A DNA stretch of 12,227 nucleotides, taken from the NCBI GenBank assembly GCA_023427705.1, contig JAEZAL010000111.1, positions 1 to 12,227 on the forward strand, given 5' to 3'. The notes beneath the pieces are model-generated. The model saw nothing but the letters and a program-made list of their open reading frames with translations, had not been told where the DNA came from and made no database searches. This stretch comes from Bacillota bacterium. GTDB lineage: Bacteria; Bacillota; Clostridia; Clostridiales; Clostridiaceae. Within the stretch, counting starts at the first letter, position 1, and each line of letters starts with the position of its first letter. Position numbers and translations under genes: made by a program. This document shows positions 1 through 6,741 of the stretch, in pieces.

Positions 1-118
1 TAAAACAAGAAGCAATAGAATTTTCTAATATTATTATTAAGAACTGCGATCAATTAAATATTTAATTGATCGCAGTTCTTAATAATAATATTAGAAAATT
101 CTATTGCTTCTTGTTTTA
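1..118. repeat. Perfect 118-nt palindrome at the window edge (two 59-nt arms, no loop)
   Basis: Position i is complementary to position 119-i throughout, so bases 1-59 are the exact reverse complement of 60-118 with no spacer and no mismatch. The right arm is the natural continuation of the DUF47 gene on the minus strand. The left arm repeats the same coding sequence on the plus strand, so the peptide beginning KQEAIEFSN is encoded on both strands. A loopless palindrome of this length, at the edge of the sequence and inside a conserved gene, is most simply a fold-back chimera from amplification, library preparation or assembly. A real inverted duplication cannot be excluded from sequence alone. 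Confidence 0.97.
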
Positions 119-434
119 TCTCTTTAATATTATACATATATATTCTTATTAAAACTTCCTCTATACCATCTGTTACATTATCAATATAATTAGCCATATC
201 AACAATATCTCCTCTTTCAATTGGAGTTATAAATTCTTTGGCTAATTTATTCATCATATCATGTTTCTTTATATCTGCTGTATGTTCTATATTATGCATT
301 TCATTTATTTTTTCTTCAATTTCATCTAAGTTAAAGTTTGCTAATGTACTTTGAAGTAAAGTAGCTGCTTTACATGAATAATCTACTAATTCAGCTAACA
401 TTTCAAAATAATTATTATCTTTTTTACCTAACAT
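54..434 (-). CDS. DUF47/PhoU-like phosphate transport accessory protein, C-terminus lost at the palindrome
   Basis: This is the N-terminal part of a DUF47 (PhoU-like) protein, the usual helical partner of PiT phosphate transporters; it is cytoplasmic and thought to regulate the transporter. Visible signs are an all-helical composition, the HTAD segment near residue 52 and the characteristic block FITPIERGDIVDMANYIDNV (about residues 68-87), followed by a DGIEEVL-type helix. ATG at 432-434 has GGAG upstream, and the gene begins 28 nt after the PiT stop, so the pair is probably co-transcribed. Family members are about 205 residues; only about 125 genuine residues remain. The last codon and the stop at 54-56 come from the inverted copy in the palindrome, so the short length is probably an artefact and not a pseudogene. 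Family call is firm; the end is not real. Confidence 0.88.
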   Translation of the reverse strand: MLGKKDNNYFEMLAELVDYSCKAATLLQSTLANFNLDEIEEKINEMHNIEHTADIKKHDMMNKLAKEFITPIERGDIVDMANYIDNVTDGIEEVLIRIYMYNIKEIKQEAIEFSNIIIKNCDQLNI

Positions 435-462
435 TATATCTTACTCCTTTATAGATTATATT

Positions 463-1515
463 TTAAAATATCCAAATAAATAATTCCGCCATTAAAAACC
501 CTATCAAGCCACAACCTGGAAAAGTTAAAATCCATGTCCAAACCATTTCTTTAACTACGCCCCAATTAACTGAACTAATCCTTTTTGCTGCACCTACTCC
601 CATAATAGAAGTGGTTTTTGTATGAGTAGTACTTACTGGAATTCCAGTAATTGAAGAAATTAAAAGACAGCCAGCAGCTGCTAAATCAGCTGAAAAACCT
701 TGATATTGTTCTAATTTAACCATATCCATTCCAACAGCTTTAATTATCTTATATCCACCTATAGATGTTCCTAAAGCCATAACTAAAGAGCAAAGTATCA
801 TTAGCCAAACTGGAATAACAAAACTTTCAACATCCGCTCTTCCATTTGCTAAGAAAATCCCAAGCATAAATACACCCATAAATTTTTGCCCATCTTGCGC
901 TCCATGCATAAATGCCATAGCTGCACCACCACCAATTTGTGAATACTTAAAAAATTCTCTCGTTTTCCTACGATCAAATCTACCAAATATTAATCCTATT
1001 ATTTTTACTGATAACCAGCCCATTCCAAAACCTAAAAACGTAGATAGTATAAGTCCATAAATAACCTTTATCCACTCATTGCCATTTACACCGCTCAATC
1101 CACCTTGTAATGCAATTGCAGCTCCTGAAATTCCTGCTATTAAAGCATGACTCTCGCTTGTAGGTATACCAAAATACCATGCTGCAGTTGCCCATACAAC
1201 TATGGCAAACAATGCAGCACACAATGCTATTAATGAATTATGTGAATCCCCTCTAAAATCAACCATATTGTATATAGTTTGTGCTACATTTGCATTTATC
1301 ATGGTCATAACAAACACACCCAGAAAATTAAATACCGTTGCCATTAAAATTGCAGTACGTGGTCCTATAGCTCTAGTCGATACACATGTAGCAATTGCAT
1401 TAGGTGCATCTGTCCAACCATTAACTAAAATAACTCCCAATGTTAAAATAACCGTAATTAATAATGGTATATTGCTCACTATCTGCTCTAAAAATTCAAA
1501 AAAAGAAATCGTCAT
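463..1515 (-). CDS. pit: PiT-family low-affinity inorganic phosphate transporter
   Basis: This is an integral membrane transporter of the PiT (PF01384) family, which moves inorganic phosphate with a cation. At 350 aa with about ten hydrophobic segments it has normal length for the short bacterial form. The two inverted family repeats are visible: GWTDAPNAIAT at residues 33-43 (the GANDxxNA-type signature) and FMHGAQDGQKFMG at 202-214. Each half also has its histidine/threonine-rich re-entrant motif: IPTSESHALI at 117-126 and IPVSTTHTKTTS at 292-303. ATG at 1513-1515 follows AAAGGAG at good spacing. The DUF47 accessory gene directly downstream supports phosphate over sulfate as substrate. I saw no convincing promoter; the best candidate on the minus strand (TTGTTA, 17 nt, CATATA at 1545-1573) has a poor -10. 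Confidence 0.93.
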   Translation of the reverse strand: MTISFFEFLEQIVSNIPLLITVILTLGVILVNGWTDAPNAIATCVSTRAIGPRTAILMATVFNFLGVFVMTMINANVAQTIYNMVDFRGDSHNSLIALCAALFAIVVWATAAWYFGIPTSESHALIAGISGAAIALQGGLSGVNGNEWIKVIYGLILSTFLGFGMGWLSVKIIGLIFGRFDRRKTREFFKYSQIGGGAAMAFMHGAQDGQKFMGVFMLGIFLANGRADVESFVIPVWLMILCSLVMALGTSIGGYKIIKAVGMDMVKLEQYQGFSADLAAAGCLLISSITGIPVSTTHTKTTSIMGVGAAKRISSVNWGVVKEMVWTWILTFPGCGLIGFLMAELFIWIF

Positions 1516-1612
1516 TAATTATCTCCTTTCAATTTACTTATATTTATATGGTTCTTTGTCTATAATTTAACAATGCATCCTTTTTCATAATATTTCAATT
1601 ATTTTGATAAAA

Positions 1613-1639
1613 AATAGTCTATATTTTATATAGACTATT
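1613..1639 (-). terminator. Probable intrinsic terminator after the HMA gene
   Basis: A 12-bp perfect stem (1613-1624 with 1628-1639) closes a 3-nt loop. On the minus strand it is followed by a short TTTT tract. It lies 8 nt beyond the stop of the HMA gene and separates that gene from pit. The stem is AT-rich, so termination strength is uncertain. Confidence 0.6.
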
Positions 1640-1647
1640 AAAATCAT

Positions 1648-1851
1648 TTAAAATATTTTATGCCCCGTATTCTCCAAACAAGATTTAATTTGTTCTTCAG
1701 TTGCTGGCTCATTATAAATTACTTCAATTGTACCTCTACTCATATCAACACAAACTTTATCAACACCATCAACTTTTTCTAAAGAATTTTTTACTTGAGT
1801 TTTCATATTTTCATTAGATATCCCACTAATATTACAATGTAATCTTTCCAT
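1648..1851 (-). CDS. Small HMA-like (heavy-metal-associated fold) protein lacking the CxxC metal site
   Basis: A 67-residue protein with the size and pattern of a single HMA domain (CopZ/Atx1 type, beta-alpha-beta-beta-alpha-beta). Near the end of strand 1 the fold normally carries GMTCxxC; here the aligned stretch is GISNENM (residues 10-16), so both metal-binding cysteines are replaced. The rest fits the family: an amphipathic helix with VKNSLEKVDGV (about 21-31), a strand with VCVDMSRGTIEVIY, and a final helix EEQIKSCLENTGHKI. Cysteines at 6, 34 and 58 are scattered and do not form a CxxC. ATG at 1849-1851 has AAAGGAG upstream. It sits alone between two hairpins, with no P-type ATPase or copper regulator beside it. 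It may be a metal-independent derivative; its function is unknown. Confidence 0.75.
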   Translation of the reverse strand: MERLHCNISGISNENMKTQVKNSLEKVDGVDKVCVDMSRGTIEVIYNEPATEEQIKSCLENTGHKIF

Positions 1852-1934
1852 ATTATATCTCCTTTCAAATCCAGTACATATATAGTATGTTCAAAAATAT
1901 ATTAATATATATTCATTTCTTTATAATACATTTT

Positions 1935-1954
1935 TATAGGATTGACTTCCTATA
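1935..1954. repeat. Inverted repeat between the GH20 and HMA genes
   Basis: Two 7-bp arms, TATAGGA (1935-1941) and TCCTATA (1948-1954), flank a 6-nt loop. Flanking T and A runs could extend the stem by about 4 bp after a 2-nt bulge. Neither strand shows a T-tract right after the stem, so this is not a typical intrinsic terminator. It could be an operator, an RNA-processing structure or a weak terminator for the GH20 transcript. Confidence 0.4.
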
Positions 1955-1969
1955 CTAAAAATTCATATT

Positions 1970-3556
1970 TTATTGATTTTTAAATATACTCTTATCCTTA
2001 TAATAGTTTATTCCTTCATATTCCATCCTAGGACCTTGTTTTTCTAACCTAAGTTTGTATTCTTCAAAGTTTCTAAGATTCTTAGGCGTCCAACCGATTT
2101 CAGAATATCCTAATAATCTTGGATAAATCATAAATTCCATAGCTTCAACATTATCTATTGTTTCAGTCCATAAAGGTGCTTCAATTCCTAAAACTAGATT
2201 TTTAGGTGCATAATTAGTTGGATCCCAATTATATGCTGTGTCAATAGGAATATAGCCAGCCCAATTTAATCCATATGGTGTGCTTTCATTATACTTCATA
2301 TCTAAATATGCTTTACTTGCAATTGAAATTATCATATTCATATTTTTTTGCCTAGCAGCCTCATTTGAATCCTTCCAGTTTTGAAGTATAACACTAGAAC
2401 TAATTTCTGGTGCTGTATCTATTGGGTCCCAACCTATTGGAGTCTTTCCATATTTCTGTACTATCTTTGAAACTCTACTTACAAAATAATCATAATCTTC
2501 TTTTTTTGTACTTTGTGCTTCATCACCACCCATATGAAAATATTTAGAAGGTGAAATCTCTGAAATTTCTTTAACAATGTCTTCAATAAATTCATATGTT
2601 TTTTCACTATTTGTCATTAATGTACTAAACCCAACATCAGTACCTGTATATAGAGGCTTCTTTTTACCATCTGGATTTAAAAATCCATAAGAAGCTAAAG
2701 CCGCATTAATATGACCTGGCATATCTATTTCAGGTATAATTTCAATATACCTATCAGAAGCATACTGAACTATACTTTTAAATTGTTCTTGAGTATAATA
2801 TCCACCTGGCCCTCCACCAACTTCAGTACTTCCTCCTATAAGAGTTAAGTCTGGATACTTCTTTATTTCTATACGCCATCCTTGATCATCAGTTAGATGT
2901 AGATGTATTTTATTTATTTTATATTGAGCAGCTAAATCTATTTGATTCTTTATTTCTTCTTCAGTAAAAAAGTGCCTTGCTACATCAATCATTAATCCTC
3001 TATAACTATACTCTGGTTTATCATAAATATTTGAATTTGGGATACTCCACTGAACATTATTTATAACTTTATTTGATGCAATTTGTGGAGGTAACAACTG
3101 TATCAAGGTTTGAATTCCTCTAAATAATCCTGCTGGTTTATTAGCTATTATCTTTACACCATCTGAAGTAGTAATCATAGCATACCCTTCATCTCCTAAT
3201 GATTTTTCAGCATTTAAGGTAGTTAAATAAATGTAATTTTTATTTATATTTTCATCTTTATTTATGTTAAAGTCATATCCTGTTGATGGCTTCAACTTTC
3301 CCCTTAAATATTCTGCAACTTTAACTATTTCTGCTGTTTCATTTTCACTATTCCCCTTAACATAAATATTAGTATCTTTATTAAGCACAAATTCCCCATT
3401 ACCTTCTTTATACTTTAATGGTTTTGGTATAATAGAATTATTAGTATTATCCATTTTTACATATGCTTTAATTTCTTTATTATTAATTGATAAGATTATA
3501 CCTATTAAAATAATTATAGATATAGAAGTAAGAATAAATTTATTTTTATTAAACAA
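1970..3556 (-). CDS. Secreted or membrane-anchored GH20 beta-N-acetylhexosaminidase
   Basis: A glycoside hydrolase family 20 enzyme expected to remove terminal GlcNAc/GalNAc residues from glycans or chitooligosaccharides by substrate-assisted catalysis. The N-terminus is a signal peptide or uncleaved anchor: KNK followed by about 17 hydrophobic residues (8-24). Residues 40-175 fit the GH20b N-terminal domain, and the (beta/alpha)8 catalytic domain starts near YRGLMIDVARHFF (185-197). Core motifs are HLHLTDDQGWRIEI (218-231), PEIDMPGH (275-282) and the catalytic HMGGDEA (341-347) with D345 and E346. Substrate-binding tryptophans lie in GWDP (375-378), QNW (392-394) and PLWTE (461-465). The start is TTG at 3554-3556, chosen because GGAGG lies 7 nt upstream and because the next ATG would remove the signal peptide. 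At 528 aa it appears complete, with no extra carbohydrate-binding or LPXTG module. Confidence 0.94.
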   Translation of the reverse strand: MFNKNKFILTSISIIILIGIILSINNKEIKAYVKMDNTNNSIIPKPLKYKEGNGEFVLNKDTNIYVKGNSENETAEIVKVAEYLRGKLKPSTGYDFNINKDENINKNYIYLTTLNAEKSLGDEGYAMITTSDGVKIIANKPAGLFRGIQTLIQLLPPQIASNKVINNVQWSIPNSNIYDKPEYSYRGLMIDVARHFFTEEEIKNQIDLAAQYKINKIHLHLTDDQGWRIEIKKYPDLTLIGGSTEVGGGPGGYYTQEQFKSIVQYASDRYIEIIPEIDMPGHINAALASYGFLNPDGKKKPLYTGTDVGFSTLMTNSEKTYEFIEDIVKEISEISPSKYFHMGGDEAQSTKKEDYDYFVSRVSKIVQKYGKTPIGWDPIDTAPEISSSVILQNWKDSNEAARQKNMNMIISIASKAYLDMKYNESTPYGLNWAGYIPIDTAYNWDPTNYAPKNLVLGIEAPLWTETIDNVEAMEFMIYPRLLGYSEIGWTPKNLRNFEEYKLRLEKQGPRMEYEGINYYKDKSIFKNQ

Positions 3557-3562
3557 GCTTTT

Positions 3563-3570
3563 CCCTCCTA
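3563..3570 (-). promoter_or_regulatory. Ribosome binding site fixing the TTG start of the GH20 gene
   Basis: Minus-strand TAGGAGGG, with GGAGG ending 7 nt before the TTG at 3554-3556. The close match and spacing justify the rare start codon. Confidence 0.8.
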
Positions 3571-3734
3571 AAAATAATATTTTATAATATTAAAATTAAT
3601 GACTTATTTTGTTATATTATTTGTTATTTTTCCATAAATAATTCTTATATAATCTTATTGAAATTCAATGTTTCTCCCTATAAAAAAGAAATCAAATTTA
3701 TATAAACTTATCTATATTCCTAAAAAAACAAAAA

Positions 3735-3754
3735 AGAGCTGTTAAAACAGCTCT
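3735..3754 (-). terminator. Strong intrinsic terminator after the UshA-like gene
   Basis: A 9-bp stem, AGAGCTGTT (3735-3743) with AACAGCTCT (3746-3754), closes a very small loop. On the minus strand it is followed by T5-G-T7, a near-ideal terminator tract. It starts 5 nt past the stop codon of the nucleotidase gene and isolates it from GH20, which must then have its own promoter within 3557-3730. No convincing -35/-10 pair was found there. Confidence 0.92.
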
Positions 3755-3759
3755 AAATT

Positions 3760-5274
3760 TTAATATTTAAATATATAATTATTTTCATATGGTATATCTA
3801 CTTCATGATTTCTTTGGAAGTAATCTATGATAAGCTCACTCATATCCATATTTATTTCTTTAACAACTTCAGCATTTTCATAAGCAGGATAAATAGATGT
3901 ATTACTTGCTCTATAGTTATTTAATACAATCGTATAATCTTTATTTAAATCTATTTCTTCTCCGTCTTTTTTCATAGAGATAACTCTATTGCCAAATTCT
4001 TTATTTAAATCTACTTCATAAGTTAAACCTGAATAAGTATCATAATTATAATTTTGAATCTTTGGCACTAAGAATTCTTCATTAATCTTAACTTCATTAT
4101 CTTCTAATACAAAGTAAGTAGCACTCTTTTCAATAGCTTCTTTAAGTTTACTTCCCTTTATCTTAAGTACTTTTAAAGTATTAGGATATGGATAGTTTAT
4201 TAATACATCTCTTATTGAAACCTTCTTCTTAAAACCAATAGCACTATCAAATAATGATAAAGCTGAAAAATCTGCATTAGAAACATCTAATTGAACTTCA
4301 TGTAAAAAGTTTATAAATGGATGCCCTTTAAGTCTTGCTATAAATATATCATCTAAAATTATATCATTTTTAAAATGTCCAATTTCTTTATCTAAATATC
4401 CTTGTAGTTCTTTATCTACATTAGTAAATCTCTTTTCTAAGTCTACATTTATTTCATCATTTAACTTTGATACATCTACAAGTTCATAGCTTATTTCTTT
4501 AGTATCAGTGTCAATTACTATTTTAGTAAAGTTTTGACCATTATGCATAGGTTGTGAACATATTACACCATTAACTTCTGTTATAAAAGATCTATGTTGA
4601 TGTCCACTTAATACAATATCTATAGAATCATAAGTTTCTAATAATTCACTTGCTTGATTTTCTTTTGTTAACTTTTCTGTAGGTGTATTATTACCATCTA
4701 AACTTTTTTCAAAACCACCATGATAACCTACTATTATCATATCAGATTTTTCTTTTAACTCTTTTTCGTATTCTCCATAAATCTTAACTGGGTCTAAAAA
4801 CTCTAAGTTTTCTATATTCTTTGCTTGCTCCCAGTTTGGAATAAATGAAGTTGTAAATCCTATACATCCAACCTTAAAGCCATTAAAATCAAATATTCTA
4901 TAAGGTTTGCTATCAAAAGATAATCCCTTAATATTTGCATTAATTATTTTATCAGAAACTAAACTATATGCAGCATTTAAATACTCTAACCCATAGTTAA
5001 ATTCATGATTTCCTAAAATATAAGCAGTATATCCTATATCTTCTAATAACTCTATTATAGGATTAGTTTTTAATGTTTGCTTAGATAAATAATGTGTTAA
5101 TGCTGATCCTTGAACTAAATCTCCACAATCTATCTTTAAAGAAGCGTCATAATTCTTTTCATCTTTTAAAATATAACTTCCAATCTTTAATATTCCAAGT
5201 GATTGTTCTGTTACATAATTAGTTGGATATACATATCCATGTAAGTCACTAGTTTGATAAATAACTAATTTCAT
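3760..5274 (-). CDS. Cytoplasmic UshA-family metallophosphoesterase / 5'-nucleotidase
   Basis: A two-domain protein of the 5'-nucleotidase / 2',3'-cyclic nucleotide 2'-phosphodiesterase family. The N-terminal calcineurin-type metallophosphoesterase domain has all dimetal motifs: SDLHG (D10, H12), CGDLVQG (D52), GNHEF (N89, H90), GYHGG (H185) and GHQH (H225, H227). The C-terminal 5'-nucleotidase substrate-binding domain (PF02872 type) covers about residues 330-480, with NYPYPNTLKVLKIKGSKLKE and NYRASNTSIYPA. Members of this family are often secreted, but this one begins MKLVIYQTSDLHG, with catalytic residues at once and no signal peptide, so it should act in the cytoplasm, like YunD-type Firmicute proteins. 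ATG at 5272-5274 has AAGGAGG 4 nt upstream. It follows the importer operon on the same strand after a 187-bp gap containing hairpins. Exact substrate is not readable. Confidence 0.9.
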   Translation of the reverse strand: MKLVIYQTSDLHGYVYPTNYVTEQSLGILKIGSYILKDEKNYDASLKIDCGDLVQGSALTHYLSKQTLKTNPIIELLEDIGYTAYILGNHEFNYGLEYLNAAYSLVSDKIINANIKGLSFDSKPYRIFDFNGFKVGCIGFTTSFIPNWEQAKNIENLEFLDPVKIYGEYEKELKEKSDMIIVGYHGGFEKSLDGNNTPTEKLTKENQASELLETYDSIDIVLSGHQHRSFITEVNGVICSQPMHNGQNFTKIVIDTDTKEISYELVDVSKLNDEINVDLEKRFTNVDKELQGYLDKEIGHFKNDIILDDIFIARLKGHPFINFLHEVQLDVSNADFSALSLFDSAIGFKKKVSIRDVLINYPYPNTLKVLKIKGSKLKEAIEKSATYFVLEDNEVKINEEFLVPKIQNYNYDTYSGLTYEVDLNKEFGNRVISMKKDGEEIDLNKDYTIVLNNYRASNTSIYPAYENAEVVKEINMDMSELIIDYFQRNHEVDIPYENNYIFKY

Positions 5275-5287
5275 ATTTCCTCCTTAA

Positions 5288-5301
5288 TGTGCTTTAGCAC
5301 A
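5288..5301. repeat. Small hairpin just upstream of the UshA-like gene's ribosome binding site
   Basis: Arms TGTGC (5288-5292) and GCACA (5297-5301) flank a 4-nt loop. In the minus-strand transcript the hairpin ends a few bases before AAGGAGG, so it sits in the leader of the nucleotidase mRNA. No T-tract follows, so it is not a terminator. It is short and may be incidental. Confidence 0.35.
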
Positions 5302-5427
5302 ATGTAAAATGTAGAATGTAGAATGTAAAATTAAAGAAAAAACTCCTTAGGGAGTTTTTAAAATTAATATATTTTCAGTAATTTCGTACAAATTACATCA
5401 ATAATTCTATATTTTACATTTTACATT
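5301..5427. mobile_element. MITE-like 127-bp element with imperfect terminal inverted repeats
   Basis: The left end (5301-5325) and the reverse complement of the right end (5403-5427) match at about 22 of 25 positions. The left end is a run of 7-bp units AATGTAA/AATGTAG (four units plus a partial one); the right end holds the same unit inverted. Inside are a terminator-like hairpin (5338-5359) and a second stem, GTAATTT/AAATTAC (5378-5384 with 5390-5396). It has no coding capacity and sits between two genes. I see no clear target-site duplication. This fits a palindromic intergenic repeat or non-autonomous miniature element; mobility is inference. Confidence 0.5.
5338..5359. terminator. Bidirectional intrinsic terminator inside the MITE-like element
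   Basis: A 9-bp stem with arms AAAAACTCC (5338-5346) and GGAGTTTTT (5351-5359) and a 4-nt loop. A-rich and T-rich sides give a T-tract on both strands; on the minus strand GGAG is followed by T6-C-T3. It could end the importer-operon transcript after the binding-protein gene, or let a fraction through to the nucleotidase gene. Confidence 0.75.
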
Positions 5428-5435
5428 TTTAATTA

Positions 5436-5454
5436 GGGCTGCCTATGGCAGCCC
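5436..5454 (-). terminator. GC-rich hairpin at the 3' end of the binding-protein gene
   Basis: An 8-bp all-paired stem, GGGCTGCC (5436-5443) with GGCAGCCC (5447-5454), and a 3-nt loop start 7 nt after the stop codon. It is by far the most GC-rich spot in the region. On the minus strand it is followed by TAATTAAAAATG, a poor T-tract, so it may protect the 3' end of the mRNA from exonucleases, with real termination at 5338-5359. Confidence 0.55.
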
Positions 5455-5461
5455 CTTTATA

Positions 5462-6724
5462 TTATTCCCAAATTGAATTTAAAGTTGATTTAAAATCTTC
5501 TAATTTTGCATTTAAATCTACATTATTAGGATCTGCTAATACTGATTCTAATACTGTATTAGCTTCACGGTATGCAGCATCTGCACCATATATTACTGGA
5601 TTTGTATATAAGTTAGCAGTTGCATCTTCTAATATTGGAGCTATTAAGCTTCCAGAATTCTTGTATTCTTCTGATTGAAGAGCACTTTCTCTTACAGGGA
5701 TATATCCTGTTTCTATAGCCCATGTTATTTGATTTTCAGTTGTAGTTAAGAATTTTAAGTATTCATATGCAGCAGTTTTTTGTTCTGGTGTAGCAGTTGA
5801 GAATACATATAAATCTGTACCTTGTTGTAATGATGTATTTGTTGGATAAGGAGCTACTCCTATTTCAAATTTACCATCAACACCTAGCTTAACAAAGTTT
5901 TCACCAGCATTTGAACCAACATACATACCTAAAGTTTCATTTCCAAATGGTCCAGATAAATATTTATCTGTTCCTGCAATTCTAAAGTAACCTTCTTTAA
6001 CACCTTTTAGATAATATTCAATAGCTGCTTTTGATTCTTCACTAGTAACATCTACATTATTATCATAAGTAATTCCTTCTGTTTTTAAGAAAGTAGTATA
6101 ATAAGTGTGTAAAGCGTCAAATCCTGCTCCTGGAATACCCTTAGCCTCATAAATTTTCTTAGAAACTTCAGCAAGTTCTTCATAGTTTGTTGGTACGCTT
6201 AATCCTAATTCATCAAATAAAGTTTTGTTATACCATAAAACTTCTGTTGATTTATTAAATGGAATAGCATATACTTTTCCATCTATCGTATTTGCTTCTC
6301 TAAGACCTGGTAATATATCTTCATAATTATCAAATCCTATTGTTTCATTTTCTATATATGGAGTTAAATCTGTAACTAAACCTTCTTCTCTAGGGTTAAA
6401 CATCCAATCTGGATATGCTTGAGTTATTGTTGGTAAGTTATTTGGACTTGCAACAGTTGCAGTTACTTTTTGTTGTAAATCTGGATAACTTGATTGGTTT
6501 TGTAAAGTAACAGTTATATTAGGATTTTGCTCCATAAATTTTTCTGTTAAATTTGTAAGAGACTTTTCTAAATCTCCACTCATAGCATGCCAGAAAGTTA
6601 TTTCTACTGGTGCTGTAATTTCTGTTACGATTTCTTCATTAGATGTTGTAGCTCCATTATTTGATGAGCAACCTGTTAATAAACCTAATGAAAGTACTAG
6701 TGCTAGTATTTTCTTCATCTTCAT
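5462..6724 (-). CDS. ugpB: UgpB-like extracellular solute-binding lipoprotein of the ABC importer
   Basis: A family 1 solute-binding protein that captures the ligand outside the membrane and delivers it to the two permeases. The signal peptide ends in the lipobox LLTGC (C19), so it is lipid-anchored. The mature part starts with a low-complexity S/N/T/E linker, then ITFWHAMSGDLEKSL (about 42-56), which closely resembles the start of mature E. coli UgpB (FWHSMEGEL). Other UgpB-like blocks are PFNKSTEVLWYNKTLFDELG (residues 160-179) and ETGYIPVRESAL. The middle region around GAGFDALHTYY does not look like the Trp-containing binding segment I recall for UgpB, so glycerol-3-phosphate is likely but unproven. 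At 420 aa it is full length. ATG at 6722-6724 has GGAGG at a slightly long 10-nt spacing. It is the last gene of the operon, 17 nt after the hydrolase. Confidence 0.9.
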   Translation of the reverse strand: MKMKKILALVLSLGLLTGCSSNNGATTSNEEIVTEITAPVEITFWHAMSGDLEKSLTNLTEKFMEQNPNITVTLQNQSSYPDLQQKVTATVASPNNLPTITQAYPDWMFNPREEGLVTDLTPYIENETIGFDNYEDILPGLREANTIDGKVYAIPFNKSTEVLWYNKTLFDELGLSVPTNYEELAEVSKKIYEAKGIPGAGFDALHTYYTTFLKTEGITYDNNVDVTSEESKAAIEYYLKGVKEGYFRIAGTDKYLSGPFGNETLGMYVGSNAGENFVKLGVDGKFEIGVAPYPTNTSLQQGTDLYVFSTATPEQKTAAYEYLKFLTTTENQITWAIETGYIPVRESALQSEEYKNSGSLIAPILEDATANLYTNPVIYGADAAYREANTVLESVLADPNNVDLNAKLEDFKSTLNSIWE

Positions 6725-6741
6725 AGTTCTTCATCCTCCAA

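Noticed and set aside
1202..1570. Plus-strand open frame of about 120 codons opposite the PiT gene
   Set aside because: It lies antisense to conserved PiT codons, has no ribosome binding site and resembles no family; it is a shadow of the real gene.
1545..1573. Possible pit promoter TTGTTA, 17 nt, CATATA
   Set aside because: The -10 matches consensus at only three of six positions, so I did not list it as a feature.
3657..3669. 13-nt palindrome ATTGAA-A-TTCAAT upstream of the GH20 gene
   Set aside because: Could be an operator, but 6-bp arms made almost only of A/T are expected by chance here, and no promoter could be placed around it.
5445..5678. Plus-strand open frame starting in the GC-rich hairpin
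   Set aside because: It is the antisense of the end of the binding-protein gene, starts inside a stem-loop and has no ribosome binding site.
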